Positions 48,776-57,155 of a DNA stretch of 62,082 bases are shown piece by piece. The DNA lies in contig PACL01000068.1 of the NCBI GenBank assembly GCA_002700095.1, positions 1 to 62,082 on the forward strand. Direction: 5' to 3'. Both the position numbers and the translations under genes were made by a program. Within the stretch, counting starts at the first letter, position 1. Each line of letters begins with the position of its first letter. The stretch is from Fulvimarina sp. (GTDB lineage Bacteria; Pseudomonadota; Alphaproteobacteria; Rhizobiales; Rhizobiaceae). Below the pieces are notes generated by a model. That model ran no database searches and was not told the DNA's origin. It was given only the letters and a program-made list of their open reading frames with translations.

Positions 48776-49843
48776 TCACCCCAGCCCCATCGTCTCGCGA
48801 TACCCTTCCAGATACTCCCGCTCGGCCTCGCTCACCCGGTCCATGCCGTTCATCGCCCGGTGCCACAGCGGCACGATCGCCGGCGGCCGGCCGGCCTTCT
48901 CGATGCGCTTCGCCTGCTCCCGGGTGAGCGTCAACTCGATCGAGCCGAGATTGTCGCGCAGGTGGTCCTCCGTGCGGGCGCCGAGCGCGATGGAGTGGAC
49001 CCCCGGCCGCTCGCGCAGCCAGGCCAGCACCACCTGCGGCACGCTGCGGCCGACTTCCGCCGACACCTCCTTCAGGACGTCGATCACCCGGTAGAGCCGC
49101 TCGGTGTCGACGATGTGCGGCTCCGGCCAGTCGTTGCCCTGTCGGGTGCCCGGCTGCGGGCCGTTGTTCCGGTCGATCTTGCCGGTCAAAAGCCCCTCGC
49201 CGAGCGGGCTCCAGACCTGCGTCGCGACGCCGAGGTCGCGGCCGGCCGGAATGATCTCGTATTCGACCTCGCGGGCCTCGGGCGTATAGTTCAGCTGGTG
49301 GGCGACCGGGGGCGTCGCGCCGAGGAGCTTCGCCGTCATCACCGTCTTGGCCACCTGCCAGCCGCCATAGTTGGAGACGCCCCAGGAGCGGATCTTGCCG
49401 GCCCGGATCAGGTCGTCCATCACCGCGACGGTCTCCTCGACCGGCGTCACGCCGTCCCACTGGTGGATCCAGTAGTGGTCGATCCAGTCGGTCTGCAGCC
49501 GCTTCAGGCTCTCGTCGATCTGGCCCATGATGTGGGCCCGCGAGGCGCCCGCCATGTTGGGCCCCTCGCCCATGGTGGTGCGAACCTTGGAGAAAATCAG
49601 GAGGTCGTTGCGCCGGCCCTTCACCGCCTCGCCGACGACCTTCTCCGAGTCGCCCTTCGAATAGATGTTGGCCGTGTCGATGGCGTTGACCCCGGCCTCC
49701 CGGGCGATGTCGATGAAGCGCTTCGCGTCCTTAACGCCGACATTGCCGGTCTTCTCGAAGCCGTTCGTGCCGCCGAAGGTGACGGTGCCGAGCACGAAGG
49801 TCGAAACCATCATGCCGGAATTGCCGAAGGGGGCGTATTGCAT
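48776..49843 (-). CDS. Aldo/keto reductase
   Basis: The 355-residue TIM-barrel protein has the AKR tetrad: D and Y in AIDTANIYSKGDSE, K in LIFSKVRT, and H in DHYWIHQWD. SWGVSNYGGWQV and the NADP-binding region (GARTEDHLRDNL) follow. The two motifs VNAIDTANIY and EKVVGEAV are like those of YghZ/AKR14-type and other sugar-aldehyde reductases. It lies downstream of, and on the same strand as, the YihS-like isomerase, so sugar metabolism is plausible. An ATG at 49841-49843 with AGGAG nearby starts it. Confidence 0.85.
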   Translation of the reverse strand: MQYAPFGNSGMMVSTFVLGTVTFGGTNGFEKTGNVGVKDAKRFIDIAREAGVNAIDTANIYSKGDSEKVVGEAVKGRRNDLLIFSKVRTTMGEGPNMAGASRAHIMGQIDESLKRLQTDWIDHYWIHQWDGVTPVEETVAVMDDLIRAGKIRSWGVSNYGGWQVAKTVMTAKLLGATPPVAHQLNYTPEAREVEYEIIPAGRDLGVATQVWSPLGEGLLTGKIDRNNGPQPGTRQGNDWPEPHIVDTERLYRVIDVLKEVSAEVGRSVPQVVLAWLRERPGVHSIALGARTEDHLRDNLGSIELTLTREQAKRIEKAGRPPAIVPLWHRAMNGMDRVSEAEREYLEGYRETMGLG

Positions 49844-50008
49844 GGGATTGCTCCTCTTGCCTGTCGGGTTCGGATGGGAGGCCTTGCCTTCGTGGCCGGT
49901 CCCGGAAGTCGGTGTCGGATCTGTCGTCGGCCCGCACGGGCCGCTCGTCTCGGATGGGCAACGGCTGGCGCGCGCGTCCGTTTCAACAGGTCGCCGTCGC
50001 GACCCGCC

Positions 50009-51265
50009 TCACCCCTGAAGTTCGCCCCGCGCCAGGGCGCCCGGGATCGAGGCGGCGATCGGCAGGCGCGGCGTCAGGGTCGGCTGATAGGCGTGATAGA
50101 GGTCCGGCTTGCCGGTGTAGATGCGTTCCGAGGGCCGGTTGTCGCGGTCCACCTCGTTCCACCAGCTGCCACCCCGCCGGTCGACGAGGGCGAGATCGAC
50201 ATAATCCCACAAGCGCGCGTACCAGTCGGCATAGTCCGCCTCGCCGGTGCGCCGGAACAGGAGCGCCGCCGCGGTGATGCCCTCGGCCAGCGTCCAGTGT
50301 GCGGTGTTGGGCACCGACACCTCGCCGTTCCAGCCGATGGTGTAGACGAGCCCGCTCGCCCCGTCCCGGTTCCAGCCGTCGCGCAGGCCGCCGGCAAAGA
50401 GCTCGCGGGCGCATTCGACCAGCCATGCCGGCGCCGAGCGGCCGGCGCCGGTCAGCGCCGCCTCGAGCTTCAGGCAGAGATGCGACCATTCCAGCGAATG
50501 GCCGGGTGTGGTCCCATAGGGGCGAAAGGCGTGGTCCGGCTGGTCGCGGTGGAAGTCCGGCAGCAGCGTCCAGTCGCCGGTGAAATGTTCGGGGATAACG
50601 AAGCGGCGCTCGCGCGCCAGCCGGTTGGCGAAGCGATCGGCGATGCGCACCGACCGGTCGAGCCAGACCGCCTCGCCCGTCGCATCGAACACCGCCAGGA
50701 AGGCCTCCAGCGCATGCATGTTGGCATTGGCGCCGCGATAGTCCTCCGGATCGCTCCAGTCGGCGGCGAAGCTCTCGCGCATGGCGCCTTCATCCTCGGC
50801 CCAGAAGCGCTCCACGATCACCGCCTGGACGTCGTCCAGCAGCTCGCTTGCACCCGGCCGGCCGAGCAGCGTCGCCGCCGACGCCGCCAGCGCGACGAAG
50901 GCCTGCACATAGGCCTTCTTGCGCCCGCCGCCGGAGGACGCGCCCGGGTCCTCCTCGTACCAGCCGCCATGGGCGTCGTCGCGCAGCAGGCCGGACAGGG
51001 CCGCCAGCCCGTGATCGACCAGCGGCACCGAGCCCGGCAGGCCCTGCATGGCGGCGAGCGAGTAGGAATAGGTCATGCGGGCGGTGATGATCGTGTCAGC
51101 CACCGCCCCCGCCGGCCGCTCGCCGCGGGCGTCGAGGCCGCAGAACCCGCCCGACGGCAGCCGCGAGGCCTTGGAGAAGTCGAGGAGCCGCTGGCCCTCG
51201 GCCACCAGCCAGTGCCGATGCGCCGGCCTGTCGATGGTCGCCACCGGTGTGTCCGCCTCAGCCAT
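50009..51265 (-). CDS. AGE-family aldose-ketose isomerase, YihS-like
   Basis: This 418-residue (alpha/alpha)6 protein matches the YihS pattern closely: TARMTYSYSLAA, VDHGLAAL, DDAHGGWYEE, DYRGANANMHALEAFL, EHFTGDWTLLPD, TPGHSLEWSHL, GSWWNEVDRDN and GKPDLYHAYQPTLTPRLP, including the histidines used for ring opening and proton transfer. YihS-type enzymes isomerise sulfoquinovose, mannose/fructose or glucose. Substrate here is unknown; no sulfoquinovose transporter or kinase is present. Its start overlaps the SDR stop by 8 bp (ATGGCTGA), so the two are coupled. Confidence 0.83.
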   Translation of the reverse strand: MAEADTPVATIDRPAHRHWLVAEGQRLLDFSKASRLPSGGFCGLDARGERPAGAVADTIITARMTYSYSLAAMQGLPGSVPLVDHGLAALSGLLRDDAHGGWYEEDPGASSGGGRKKAYVQAFVALAASAATLLGRPGASELLDDVQAVIVERFWAEDEGAMRESFAADWSDPEDYRGANANMHALEAFLAVFDATGEAVWLDRSVRIADRFANRLARERRFVIPEHFTGDWTLLPDFHRDQPDHAFRPYGTTPGHSLEWSHLCLKLEAALTGAGRSAPAWLVECARELFAGGLRDGWNRDGASGLVYTIGWNGEVSVPNTAHWTLAEGITAAALLFRRTGEADYADWYARLWDYVDLALVDRRGGSWWNEVDRDNRPSERIYTGKPDLYHAYQPTLTPRLPIAASIPGALARGELQG

Positions 51266-52106
51266 TGATGATCATGCCTCCGTTCACGTGGATCGTCTGG
51301 CCGGTAACATAGGAGCCATCGGCGCTGGCAAGATAGACATAGGCCGGCGCCACCTCGCTCGGTTGGCCGATCCGTCCGAGCGGCGTTTCCTCGCCCATCC
51401 CGGCGACGGTCTCGCCGTCGAAGCTCGCCGGCTGGATCGGCGTCCAGATCGGCCCCGGCGCCACCTCGTTGACGAGGATGCCGTCCGGCGCCAGCTGCTT
51501 GGCGAGCGCCCGGGTGAAGCCGGCGATGGCGCCCTTGGTGGCGGAATAGGCGACCAGCTTGGCGTTGCCGGCAAAGCCGTTGATCGACGAGGTGTTGATA
51601 ATCCGGGCGCCCCGCTTCAGATGCGGCCGGGCCGCCCGCGACAGATAGAACATACCGTCGATATTGGCCCCGAACTGCAGCCGCCAGTCGGCGTCCGAGA
51701 TCGCCGCCAGATCCTCGGCGACGATCTGCGTCCCGGCATTGTTGACGAGGATGTCCACCCCGCCGAAGCGCTCCACCACCTTTGCGATGGCCGCGTCGCA
51801 GAACGCGCTGCCGGCCATGTCGCCGGCGATCGTCAGGCATTCGGCGCCTTCCGCCGTGACCAGCGCCTCGGCGTCCTTCGCATCCTCGTGCTCGTCGAGA
51901 TAGAGCAGCGCGATCTTCGCGCCCTCGCGGGCGAAATGCAGGGCGACGGCGCGGCCGATACCGCTGTCGGCGCCGGTGACCACGGCGACCTTGCCGGCCA
52001 ACTTGCCGGTGCCACGATAGGTCGGCGCGATGTGCTCGGCGGGGGGCGTCAGTCCGCTCTCGAGGCCAGGAAGCCGGTTCTGCGTCTGCGGGGGAATCTT
52101 GGTCAT
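51258..52106 (-). CDS. SDR oxidoreductase (stress-type, YghA/YdaD-like)
   Basis: The 282-residue SDR has an N-terminal extension (LPGLESGLTPPAEHIAPTYRGTGKL) typical of the YghA/YdaD group, TGADSGIG, NNAGTQ, SSINGF and YSATK. It ends TGQTIHVNGG. Members are often stress-induced and use glucose or aldehyde-like substrates. It is the first gene of an operon with the YihS-like isomerase. The ATG at 52104-52106 follows CAGGAG. Confidence 0.87.
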   Translation of the reverse strand: MTKIPPQTQNRLPGLESGLTPPAEHIAPTYRGTGKLAGKVAVVTGADSGIGRAVALHFAREGAKIALLYLDEHEDAKDAEALVTAEGAECLTIAGDMAGSAFCDAAIAKVVERFGGVDILVNNAGTQIVAEDLAAISDADWRLQFGANIDGMFYLSRAARPHLKRGARIINTSSINGFAGNAKLVAYSATKGAIAGFTRALAKQLAPDGILVNEVAPGPIWTPIQPASFDGETVAGMGEETPLGRIGQPSEVAPAYVYLASADGSYVTGQTIHVNGGMIING

Positions 52107-52411
52107 TTTCTGCTCCTGTATGGGGGGCACCGCCGGCAGCATGGCAGCGGCGTCGATCAGTCTGCCGAACCAATGCGCGAGGCGGACTTCGGTTCGGCGC
52201 CACCGTCGAACGCGCCCCGGAAGACACCGACCCAGGGGGCACCGCCCTGCCGCCCGGCCCCACCAGATCGCGCCGCGGAAATTCGTCAGCCAGCCAAGCG
52301 ACCGCCTCCCGAAGACGTGATGGAACGGGTTGCGAGCCCCGGCCCCGGGCCTATGTCGAAGGCAGGCAAGCAAATTCAACGCGATAGGATCGCAGACCGG
52401 AGGACGGCGCC
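52107..52411. other. Divergent region between SDR and glucose dehydrogenase genes
   Basis: 305 bp. On the right a good SD (CGGAGGA) precedes the membrane-subunit start. I looked for a general-stress (EcfG-type GGAAC-N16-CGTT) promoter upstream of the SDR and did not see a clear one. No other element was recognised. Confidence 0.4.
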
Positions 52412-52891
52412 ATGACCGACACCGCAGGCACGAATGCCCGCAGCTGGGGCTATTGGGCGGTGGTCGTCCTCGCCGTCGTCCTCGTCCTCTTCGGGCTGCC
52501 GATCTTCGGCGGCGGAGCCTATCTGATCTGGCTCGGCGGCTCCTGGTACTATCTCTTCGCCGGCATCGGCCTTCTCGTCACCGCCTGGTTCCTCGTCAAA
52601 GCCTCGATGGCGGCGGTCTGGGTCTATCTCGCGACCTTCGCCTTCACGCTCGTCTGGGCCTTCTGGGAGAAAGGCTTCGACTGGTGGGCGCAGGTGCCGC
52701 GGCTGGTGGCGCCGACCGTCATTCTCGTCCTCGTCCTCGCCGCCATCCCGGTCCTTCGACGCGGCGGACGCCGCCACGCTGCCCCCTCCGGTCCCCGCCA
52801 TTCCGCCCGCGGCACTGGCACGGCATCGCCCGGCCGCTACCCGGCCGGCCGGCGCCATACCGGCGAGACCATCATCCCGACCGCCCGCTGA
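52412..52891 (+). CDS. Membrane domain of glucose dehydrogenase as a separate protein
   Basis: The 159-residue protein has four or five membrane segments and the features of the N-terminal anchor of PQQ glucose dehydrogenase: LPIFGGGAYLIWLGGSWYYLFAGIGLLVTA, then FWEKGFDWWAQVPRLVAPTVILVLV. In Gcd this part binds ubiquinone and anchors the enzyme. Here it ends with a basic tail of about 45 residues and a stop, and the catalytic part is a separate gene 40 bp downstream. Confidence 0.82.
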   Translation: MTDTAGTNARSWGYWAVVVLAVVLVLFGLPIFGGGAYLIWLGGSWYYLFAGIGLLVTAWFLVKASMAAVWVYLATFAFTLVWAFWEKGFDWWAQVPRLVAPTVILVLVLAAIPVLRRGGRRHAAPSGPRHSARGTGTASPGRYPAGRRHTGETIIPTAR

Positions 52892-52931
52892 ACCGCCCGC
52901 CCCGCAGGCGATGACTTCGCAGGAGACGACC

Positions 52932-55154
52932 ATGACCCGACGCTTCCCTCGCACCGGATCGGCGACCGCCCTCGCCGCAATCCTGTCGCTCGCCGCCGCG
53001 CCCTCAGGCGCCTTTGCGCAGCAGGCCCCGGCGGCCGAGGAGACGCCGGCCGCCGACGGCACCACCGTCCAGCCGGCGCCCGCCGGCGATGCCGAAGCGC
53101 CGACCGGCAGCGAGGCGCAAGCCCCGGCGGCGACGCGGACAGCCCCCGCCACCGGCCAACCCGCCGCAGCGGCCGGCGAAGCTCGAGGCGCCAGCCCCTC
53201 CGTCGCCGCTTCCGAACCCGCCGAGCAGCGCCAGCTGGGCTCCGACTGGCCGTTCTGGGGTGGCGGCCCCAACGCCACCCGGTTCTCGCCCCTCGACCAG
53301 ATCACCCCCGCCAATGTCGGCGAGATGGAAAAGGTCTGGACCTACCGCACCGGCGACATGCCGACCGAGGCGACCAAGGACAAGTATTCCCCCGAGGGCA
53401 CGCCCCTGAAGATCGGCGACAGCCTCTACATCTGCTCGGCGATGAACATTCTCTCCTCGGTCGACGCCGCCACCGGCGAGGAGCGCTGGCGCTACGATCC
53501 CAAGGTTTCGCCGGACGCGATCCCCTACGGCGCCTCCTGCCGCGGCGTCGCCTATTACGAAGTCCCCAATGCAACAGAGGGCCAAGCCTGCGCCGCCCGC
53601 ATCATCGAAGGCACGCTCGACGCAAGGCTGATCGCCGTCGATGCGGCGACCGGCGAGCCCTGCGAGGATTTCGGCGAGAACGGCGAGGTCGATCTCTGGC
53701 AGGGCATCGGCGAGAAGGTGCCCGGCTGGTACGCCGTCACCGCGCCGCCGGCGATCGTCCGCGGCATCGCCGTGACCGGGGCACAGGTCAAGGACGGCCA
53801 GGCCGAGGACGCCCCCTCCGGCGTCATCCGCGGCTACGACGCCGAGACCGGCGAGCTCGCCTTCGCCTGGGATCTCGGCAATCCGGAGCTGACCGGCGCA
53901 CCACCCGAGGGCGGGACCTACACCCGCGGCACCCCCAACATGTGGACCCAGGCGACCGGCGACGAAGAGCTCGGCCTCGTCTACCTGCCGCTCGGCAACT
54001 CCTCCGTAGACTATTACGGCGGCAACCGCTCGGACGCCGAGAACGAGTGGGCGACCTCGCTGGTCGCCATCGACGTCACCACCGGCAAACCCGCCTGGCA
54101 CTTCCAGACCGTGCGCTACGACGTCTGGGACTACGATCTCGGCAGCCAGGCGACGCTGATCGACTTCCCGAGCAAGGACGGCAACGGCACCACCCCGGCG
54201 ATCCTCCTGCCGTCGAAGCAGGGCGACATCTACATCCTCGACCGCGCCACCGGCGAGCCGCTGGTCCCGGTCGGCGAGATCGAGACGCCGAAAGGCGGCG
54301 TCGAGGGCGACGCCTATGCGAAGACACAGCCGACGTCGGGCTACCACACCCTGCGCAAGGACGACCTGACCGAGGCCGACATGTGGGGCGTCACGCCCCT
54401 CGACCAGCTGTTCTGCCGCATCGCGTTCCGCAAGGCCGCCTATGACGGCATCTACACCCATCCGACGGCCGACCGGCACTGGATCGAATATCCCGGCTAC
54501 AACGGCGGCTCGGACTGGGGCAGCGTCGCCATCGACACCGACAAGGGCATCATCGTCGCCAACTACAACGACGTGCCCAACCACAATCGCCTGATCCCCC
54601 GCGAGGAGGCGAACGAGCGCAATCTCAAGCCGATCAACGAAAAGCAGGGTGAATCCGCAGGGGGCTCCAAGGCCGAGGGCGCCGGCGACGCCCAGGCCGG
54701 CGCACCCTACGCCATCGACGTCAATGCCGGCTGGCGCGCGCCCTTCACCGGCATCCCCTGCAAGCAGCCGCCGCTGGGCGGCATCCGGGCGATCGATCTT
54801 GCCACCGGCAAGACCCTCTGGGACCGCCCGCTCGGCACCGCCCGCCGCAACGGCCCCTTCGGCATCCCGTCCTACCTGCCTCTGTCGATCGGCACGCCCA
54901 ACAATGGCGGTTCGGTGGTCACCAAAGGCGGCGTGATCTTCATCGCCGCCGCCACCGACAACCTCATCCGCGCCATCGACGAGGAAACCGGCGAGACGCT
55001 CTGGTCCGACGTCCTGCCCGCCGGTGGCCAGGCCAACCCCATCGTCTACGAAGCGGACGGCCGGCAGTACCTCGTGATCCAGGCCGGCGGCCACCACTTC
55101 ATGGAGACGCCGGTCGGGGACTATTACATCGCTTACGCGCTGCCGGAGGACTGA
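52932..55154 (+). CDS. gcd: PQQ-dependent glucose dehydrogenase, periplasmic catalytic part
   Basis: This 740-residue quinoprotein has its own Sec signal (cleavage near AFAQQ), a Pro/Ala linker and a PQQ beta-propeller: WPFWGGGPNATRFSPLDQI, CSAMNILSSVDAATGEERW, PYGASCRGVAYY (adjacent Cys near PQQ), ANYNDVPNHNRL, GTPNNGGSVVT, and a final GGQANPIVYEADGRQYLVI. It oxidises glucose to gluconolactone in the periplasm. Single-chain Gcd fuses this to the membrane domain. AGGAG precedes ATG 52932; an upstream ATG (52911) is less likely. Confidence 0.88.
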   Translation: MTRRFPRTGSATALAAILSLAAAPSGAFAQQAPAAEETPAADGTTVQPAPAGDAEAPTGSEAQAPAATRTAPATGQPAAAAGEARGASPSVAASEPAEQRQLGSDWPFWGGGPNATRFSPLDQITPANVGEMEKVWTYRTGDMPTEATKDKYSPEGTPLKIGDSLYICSAMNILSSVDAATGEERWRYDPKVSPDAIPYGASCRGVAYYEVPNATEGQACAARIIEGTLDARLIAVDAATGEPCEDFGENGEVDLWQGIGEKVPGWYAVTAPPAIVRGIAVTGAQVKDGQAEDAPSGVIRGYDAETGELAFAWDLGNPELTGAPPEGGTYTRGTPNMWTQATGDEELGLVYLPLGNSSVDYYGGNRSDAENEWATSLVAIDVTTGKPAWHFQTVRYDVWDYDLGSQATLIDFPSKDGNGTTPAILLPSKQGDIYILDRATGEPLVPVGEIETPKGGVEGDAYAKTQPTSGYHTLRKDDLTEADMWGVTPLDQLFCRIAFRKAAYDGIYTHPTADRHWIEYPGYNGGSDWGSVAIDTDKGIIVANYNDVPNHNRLIPREEANERNLKPINEKQGESAGGSKAEGAGDAQAGAPYAIDVNAGWRAPFTGIPCKQPPLGGIRAIDLATGKTLWDRPLGTARRNGPFGIPSYLPLSIGTPNNGGSVVTKGGVIFIAAATDNLIRAIDEETGETLWSDVLPAGGQANPIVYEADGRQYLVIQAGGHHFMETPVGDYYIAYALPED

Positions 55155-55163
55155 GGCAGCTGG

Positions 55164-55187
55164 CTTGGCACCATCCCGGGTGCCGAG
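55164..55187 (+). terminator. Hairpin after gcd, weak terminator candidate
   Basis: CTTGGCACC and GGTGCCGAG flank a 6-nt loop (one G-T pair), 10 bp after the gcd stop. No T-run follows. Confidence 0.45.
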
Positions 55188-55361
55188 CCTGCAAGGCCAA
55201 GCAGAGGCCGGAACGTGAAGGGTCGGTTCCTGCCGCGATACAATCGCGCCCTGCCCCGCAGCGGCCTGCGGGATGCCTTCCACTCGCGAGCGGCGTGTTC
55301 GCGATATGTCGACGGGGGCCGGCGGAACGCCGCAGGTCGGCTTCCCCCTGACTCGGCTGTG

Positions 55362-56087
55362 CTAGACCTTGTCACCGCGCGAGCGAAACCGATCAGCGGT
55401 CTCCGGAATGAGGCGATAGAGGATTGCGAAGATCAAGCCACAGATCAGCCAGGCGAGGAGGACGTCCGACAGGAAATGTCCGCCGAAGGCGATCCGGTTG
55501 AGCGATAAGGCTCCGGCATAGAGAAGAGCCGCCGCTGTCGCAGCCGGCCTGACGGGTCGTGGCGTCACCAGGGCGGCAGCGACCAGCCAGGCTGACGAGG
55601 AAGCCTCGCCGCTCACGAACGAACAGTTCCGATCGCACCAGTCGCTGACGACCCAGACGGATTGATAAACTGCGTCCCCTCCGAAGACGTCGACCTGGAC
55701 GGGCCGCGGCCGGCCCCAGTGCTCCTTCAGGAGGCCGTTCACCACCAGGCCCGGACCAAGCGCCAGCCCGGACAGCAGCCAGATCGGCTGGCGCAGCCGG
55801 GGCCAGGTCGAGGCGCCGTTGATGGCATCGCTCATAATCCTCGCCAGGAGAACCAGAACGACCCCCGCCAGAACCCAGGGAGAACTGCCACGGAGCCATT
55901 GCAGGGTTGGATTTCCGGACAAGCGGAAGCCGTCACTGGGGCTGAAGAACCAGCCGCTGACAACCAGATCCACGCCTGGCAAGAACCAGAAGAACAGGCT
56001 GGTCGCCACGATGCCGATCAGGAACGCGATGATCAGACGCTCCGATGTCGCGCCAGACGGAACGGGGATGAAGACGGATTGGCTCAT
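55362..56087 (-). CDS. PAP2-superfamily membrane phosphatase, LpxE-like
   Basis: The 241-residue protein has six membrane segments and the three PAP2 motifs: KEHWGRPRP, CSFVSGEAS (in place of PSGH) and LNRIAFGGHFLSD. The SGE variant is common in alphaproteobacterial PAP2 proteins. Related proteins remove the lipid A 1- or 4'-phosphate or act on phosphatidylglycerophosphate. The CDRNCSF cysteines may form a periplasmic disulfide. The gene is divergent from a two-component system that may control it. ATG at 56085-56087 was preferred over an upstream start. Confidence 0.8.
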   Translation of the reverse strand: MSQSVFIPVPSGATSERLIIAFLIGIVATSLFFWFLPGVDLVVSGWFFSPSDGFRLSGNPTLQWLRGSSPWVLAGVVLVLLARIMSDAINGASTWPRLRQPIWLLSGLALGPGLVVNGLLKEHWGRPRPVQVDVFGGDAVYQSVWVVSDWCDRNCSFVSGEASSSAWLVAAALVTPRPVRPAATAAALLYAGALSLNRIAFGGHFLSDVLLAWLICGLIFAILYRLIPETADRFRSRGDKV

Positions 56088-56477
56088 GGCCCCGGCGCAT
56101 GCGCGGGGTAACTTGCAGAACACTTGCAGCCGATCGCGCCTTCAACCCGTGGCAAGAGCCCCCGGAAAGAACCGTGGAGAAAGATTGACCGGGCAGGATC
56201 CGGGTGACAGGAAAATTGAAAGGCTCGCGGCGCTCGAATGGACGGGCGACATCATGCCGGAAGCCCGGCCGATCGAATGGGGAAATGCCCGCGCGACTTC
56301 CTCGGATCACGCACGGCCCGTCGGCATGGTGAGAGCATCCCGCTGGCCAGCCGACGGACGGTCAGAGCATGATCCCGAAAGGCGGGAACCGGTTTTCGGA
56401 AACGATCATGCGGCAACAAGAGGATCGAGCGGGATGTCGATCGAAGCTGATCTCATCCCGCTCCTGGGAGACACGCG
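56088..56477. other. Divergent region between PAP2 gene and two-component system
   Basis: 390 bp. Its right third (56364-56464) is copy B of the dispersed repeat. The rest shows no recognised gene or RNA. The response-regulator leader therefore consists mostly of repeat sequence. Confidence 0.5.
56364..56464. repeat. Dispersed ~100-bp intergenic palindromic element, copy B
   Basis: Contains two nested dyads: AGCATGATC...GATCATGC (left half, 56366-56410) and GAGCGGGATG...CATCCCGCTC (right half, 56427-56463). It is similar throughout to 36255-36353. It ends 13 bp before the GTG start of the response regulator, so its right hairpin would lie in the mRNA leader. Confidence 0.75.
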
Positions 56478-57155
56478 GTGCGGATTCTGGTCGTCGAGAA
56501 TGATCGCCTGCTGTGCGAGGCCCTGGGGCGACGGCTGACCGAGGCCGGCCATGCGGTCGATGTCTTCGCGGCAGTCGCGGACGCCGAGGCGGCCTGGAAA
56601 ATGACGGCCTACGACCTCTGCATTGTCGACGTCATGCTCGACGATGGCGACGGGCGGGCGCTCGTCAGGTCGGCCCGTGCCGCCGGCCTGCGGACACCGA
56701 CCTTGATGCTCACCGCCCGGGACGAGATCGGCGACCGTGTGGCCGGACTGGATGCGGGGGCAGACGATTATCTGGTGAAGCCCTTCGCGACCGAAGAGCT
56801 GCTGGCCCGGCTGAGGGCGCTGCGACGACGCTCCGCGGACATCACGGCGGCCGAGTTCCGGATCGGCAATCTCCTCTACGACCCTCACAACACGAGCCTG
56901 ACGGTGGCCGATCGCGACGTCAGGCTGACCGCTCAGGAACATGCCGCCCTCGACAAGCTGATCCGTGCCGGCGACCGCGTGACGCCGAAGCGGATGCTCG
57001 GCGAGCATGTCTATGCGCTTCACCAGGACTGGTCGGACAACGCCGTCGAGACGCTGGTGCACCGGCTCCGCAAGAAGCTTGTCGACGCCGGGGCGACGGT
57101 CGAGCTCAAGGCGCTGCGGGGCCTCGGCTACATTCTGAGCGAGACCCGGCCATGA
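56478..57155 (+). CDS. OmpR/PhoB-family response regulator
   Basis: The 225-residue protein has a receiver domain (VVENDR acidic pocket, phospho-acceptor D in CIVDVMLDDGDG at about residue 51, K in YLVKPF) and a C-terminal winged helix (LTAQEHAALDKLI, NAVETLVHRLRKKL, LRGLGYIL). It starts with GTG at 56478. The ATGA overlap couples it to the kinase. Close in type to QseB/PmrA/TctD regulators, which often control envelope genes; the divergent PAP2 gene is the obvious candidate target. Confidence 0.92.
   Translation: MRILVVENDRLLCEALGRRLTEAGHAVDVFAAVADAEAAWKMTAYDLCIVDVMLDDGDGRALVRSARAAGLRTPTLMLTARDEIGDRVAGLDAGADDYLVKPFATEELLARLRALRRRSADITAAEFRIGNLLYDPHNTSLTVADRDVRLTAQEHAALDKLIRAGDRVTPKRMLGEHVYALHQDWSDNAVETLVHRLRKKLVDAGATVELKALRGLGYILSETRP

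Noticed and set aside
48860..51268. Long plus-strand frame (about 800 codons) across the AKR/isomerase genes
   Set aside because: Shadow of two well-supported minus-strand genes; no motif, no ribosome-binding site, and it crosses an intergenic gap.
56513..57151. Upstream extension of the histidine kinase frame through the response regulator
   Set aside because: The region encodes the regulator in another frame. The kinase starts at the ATGA overlap at 57152.
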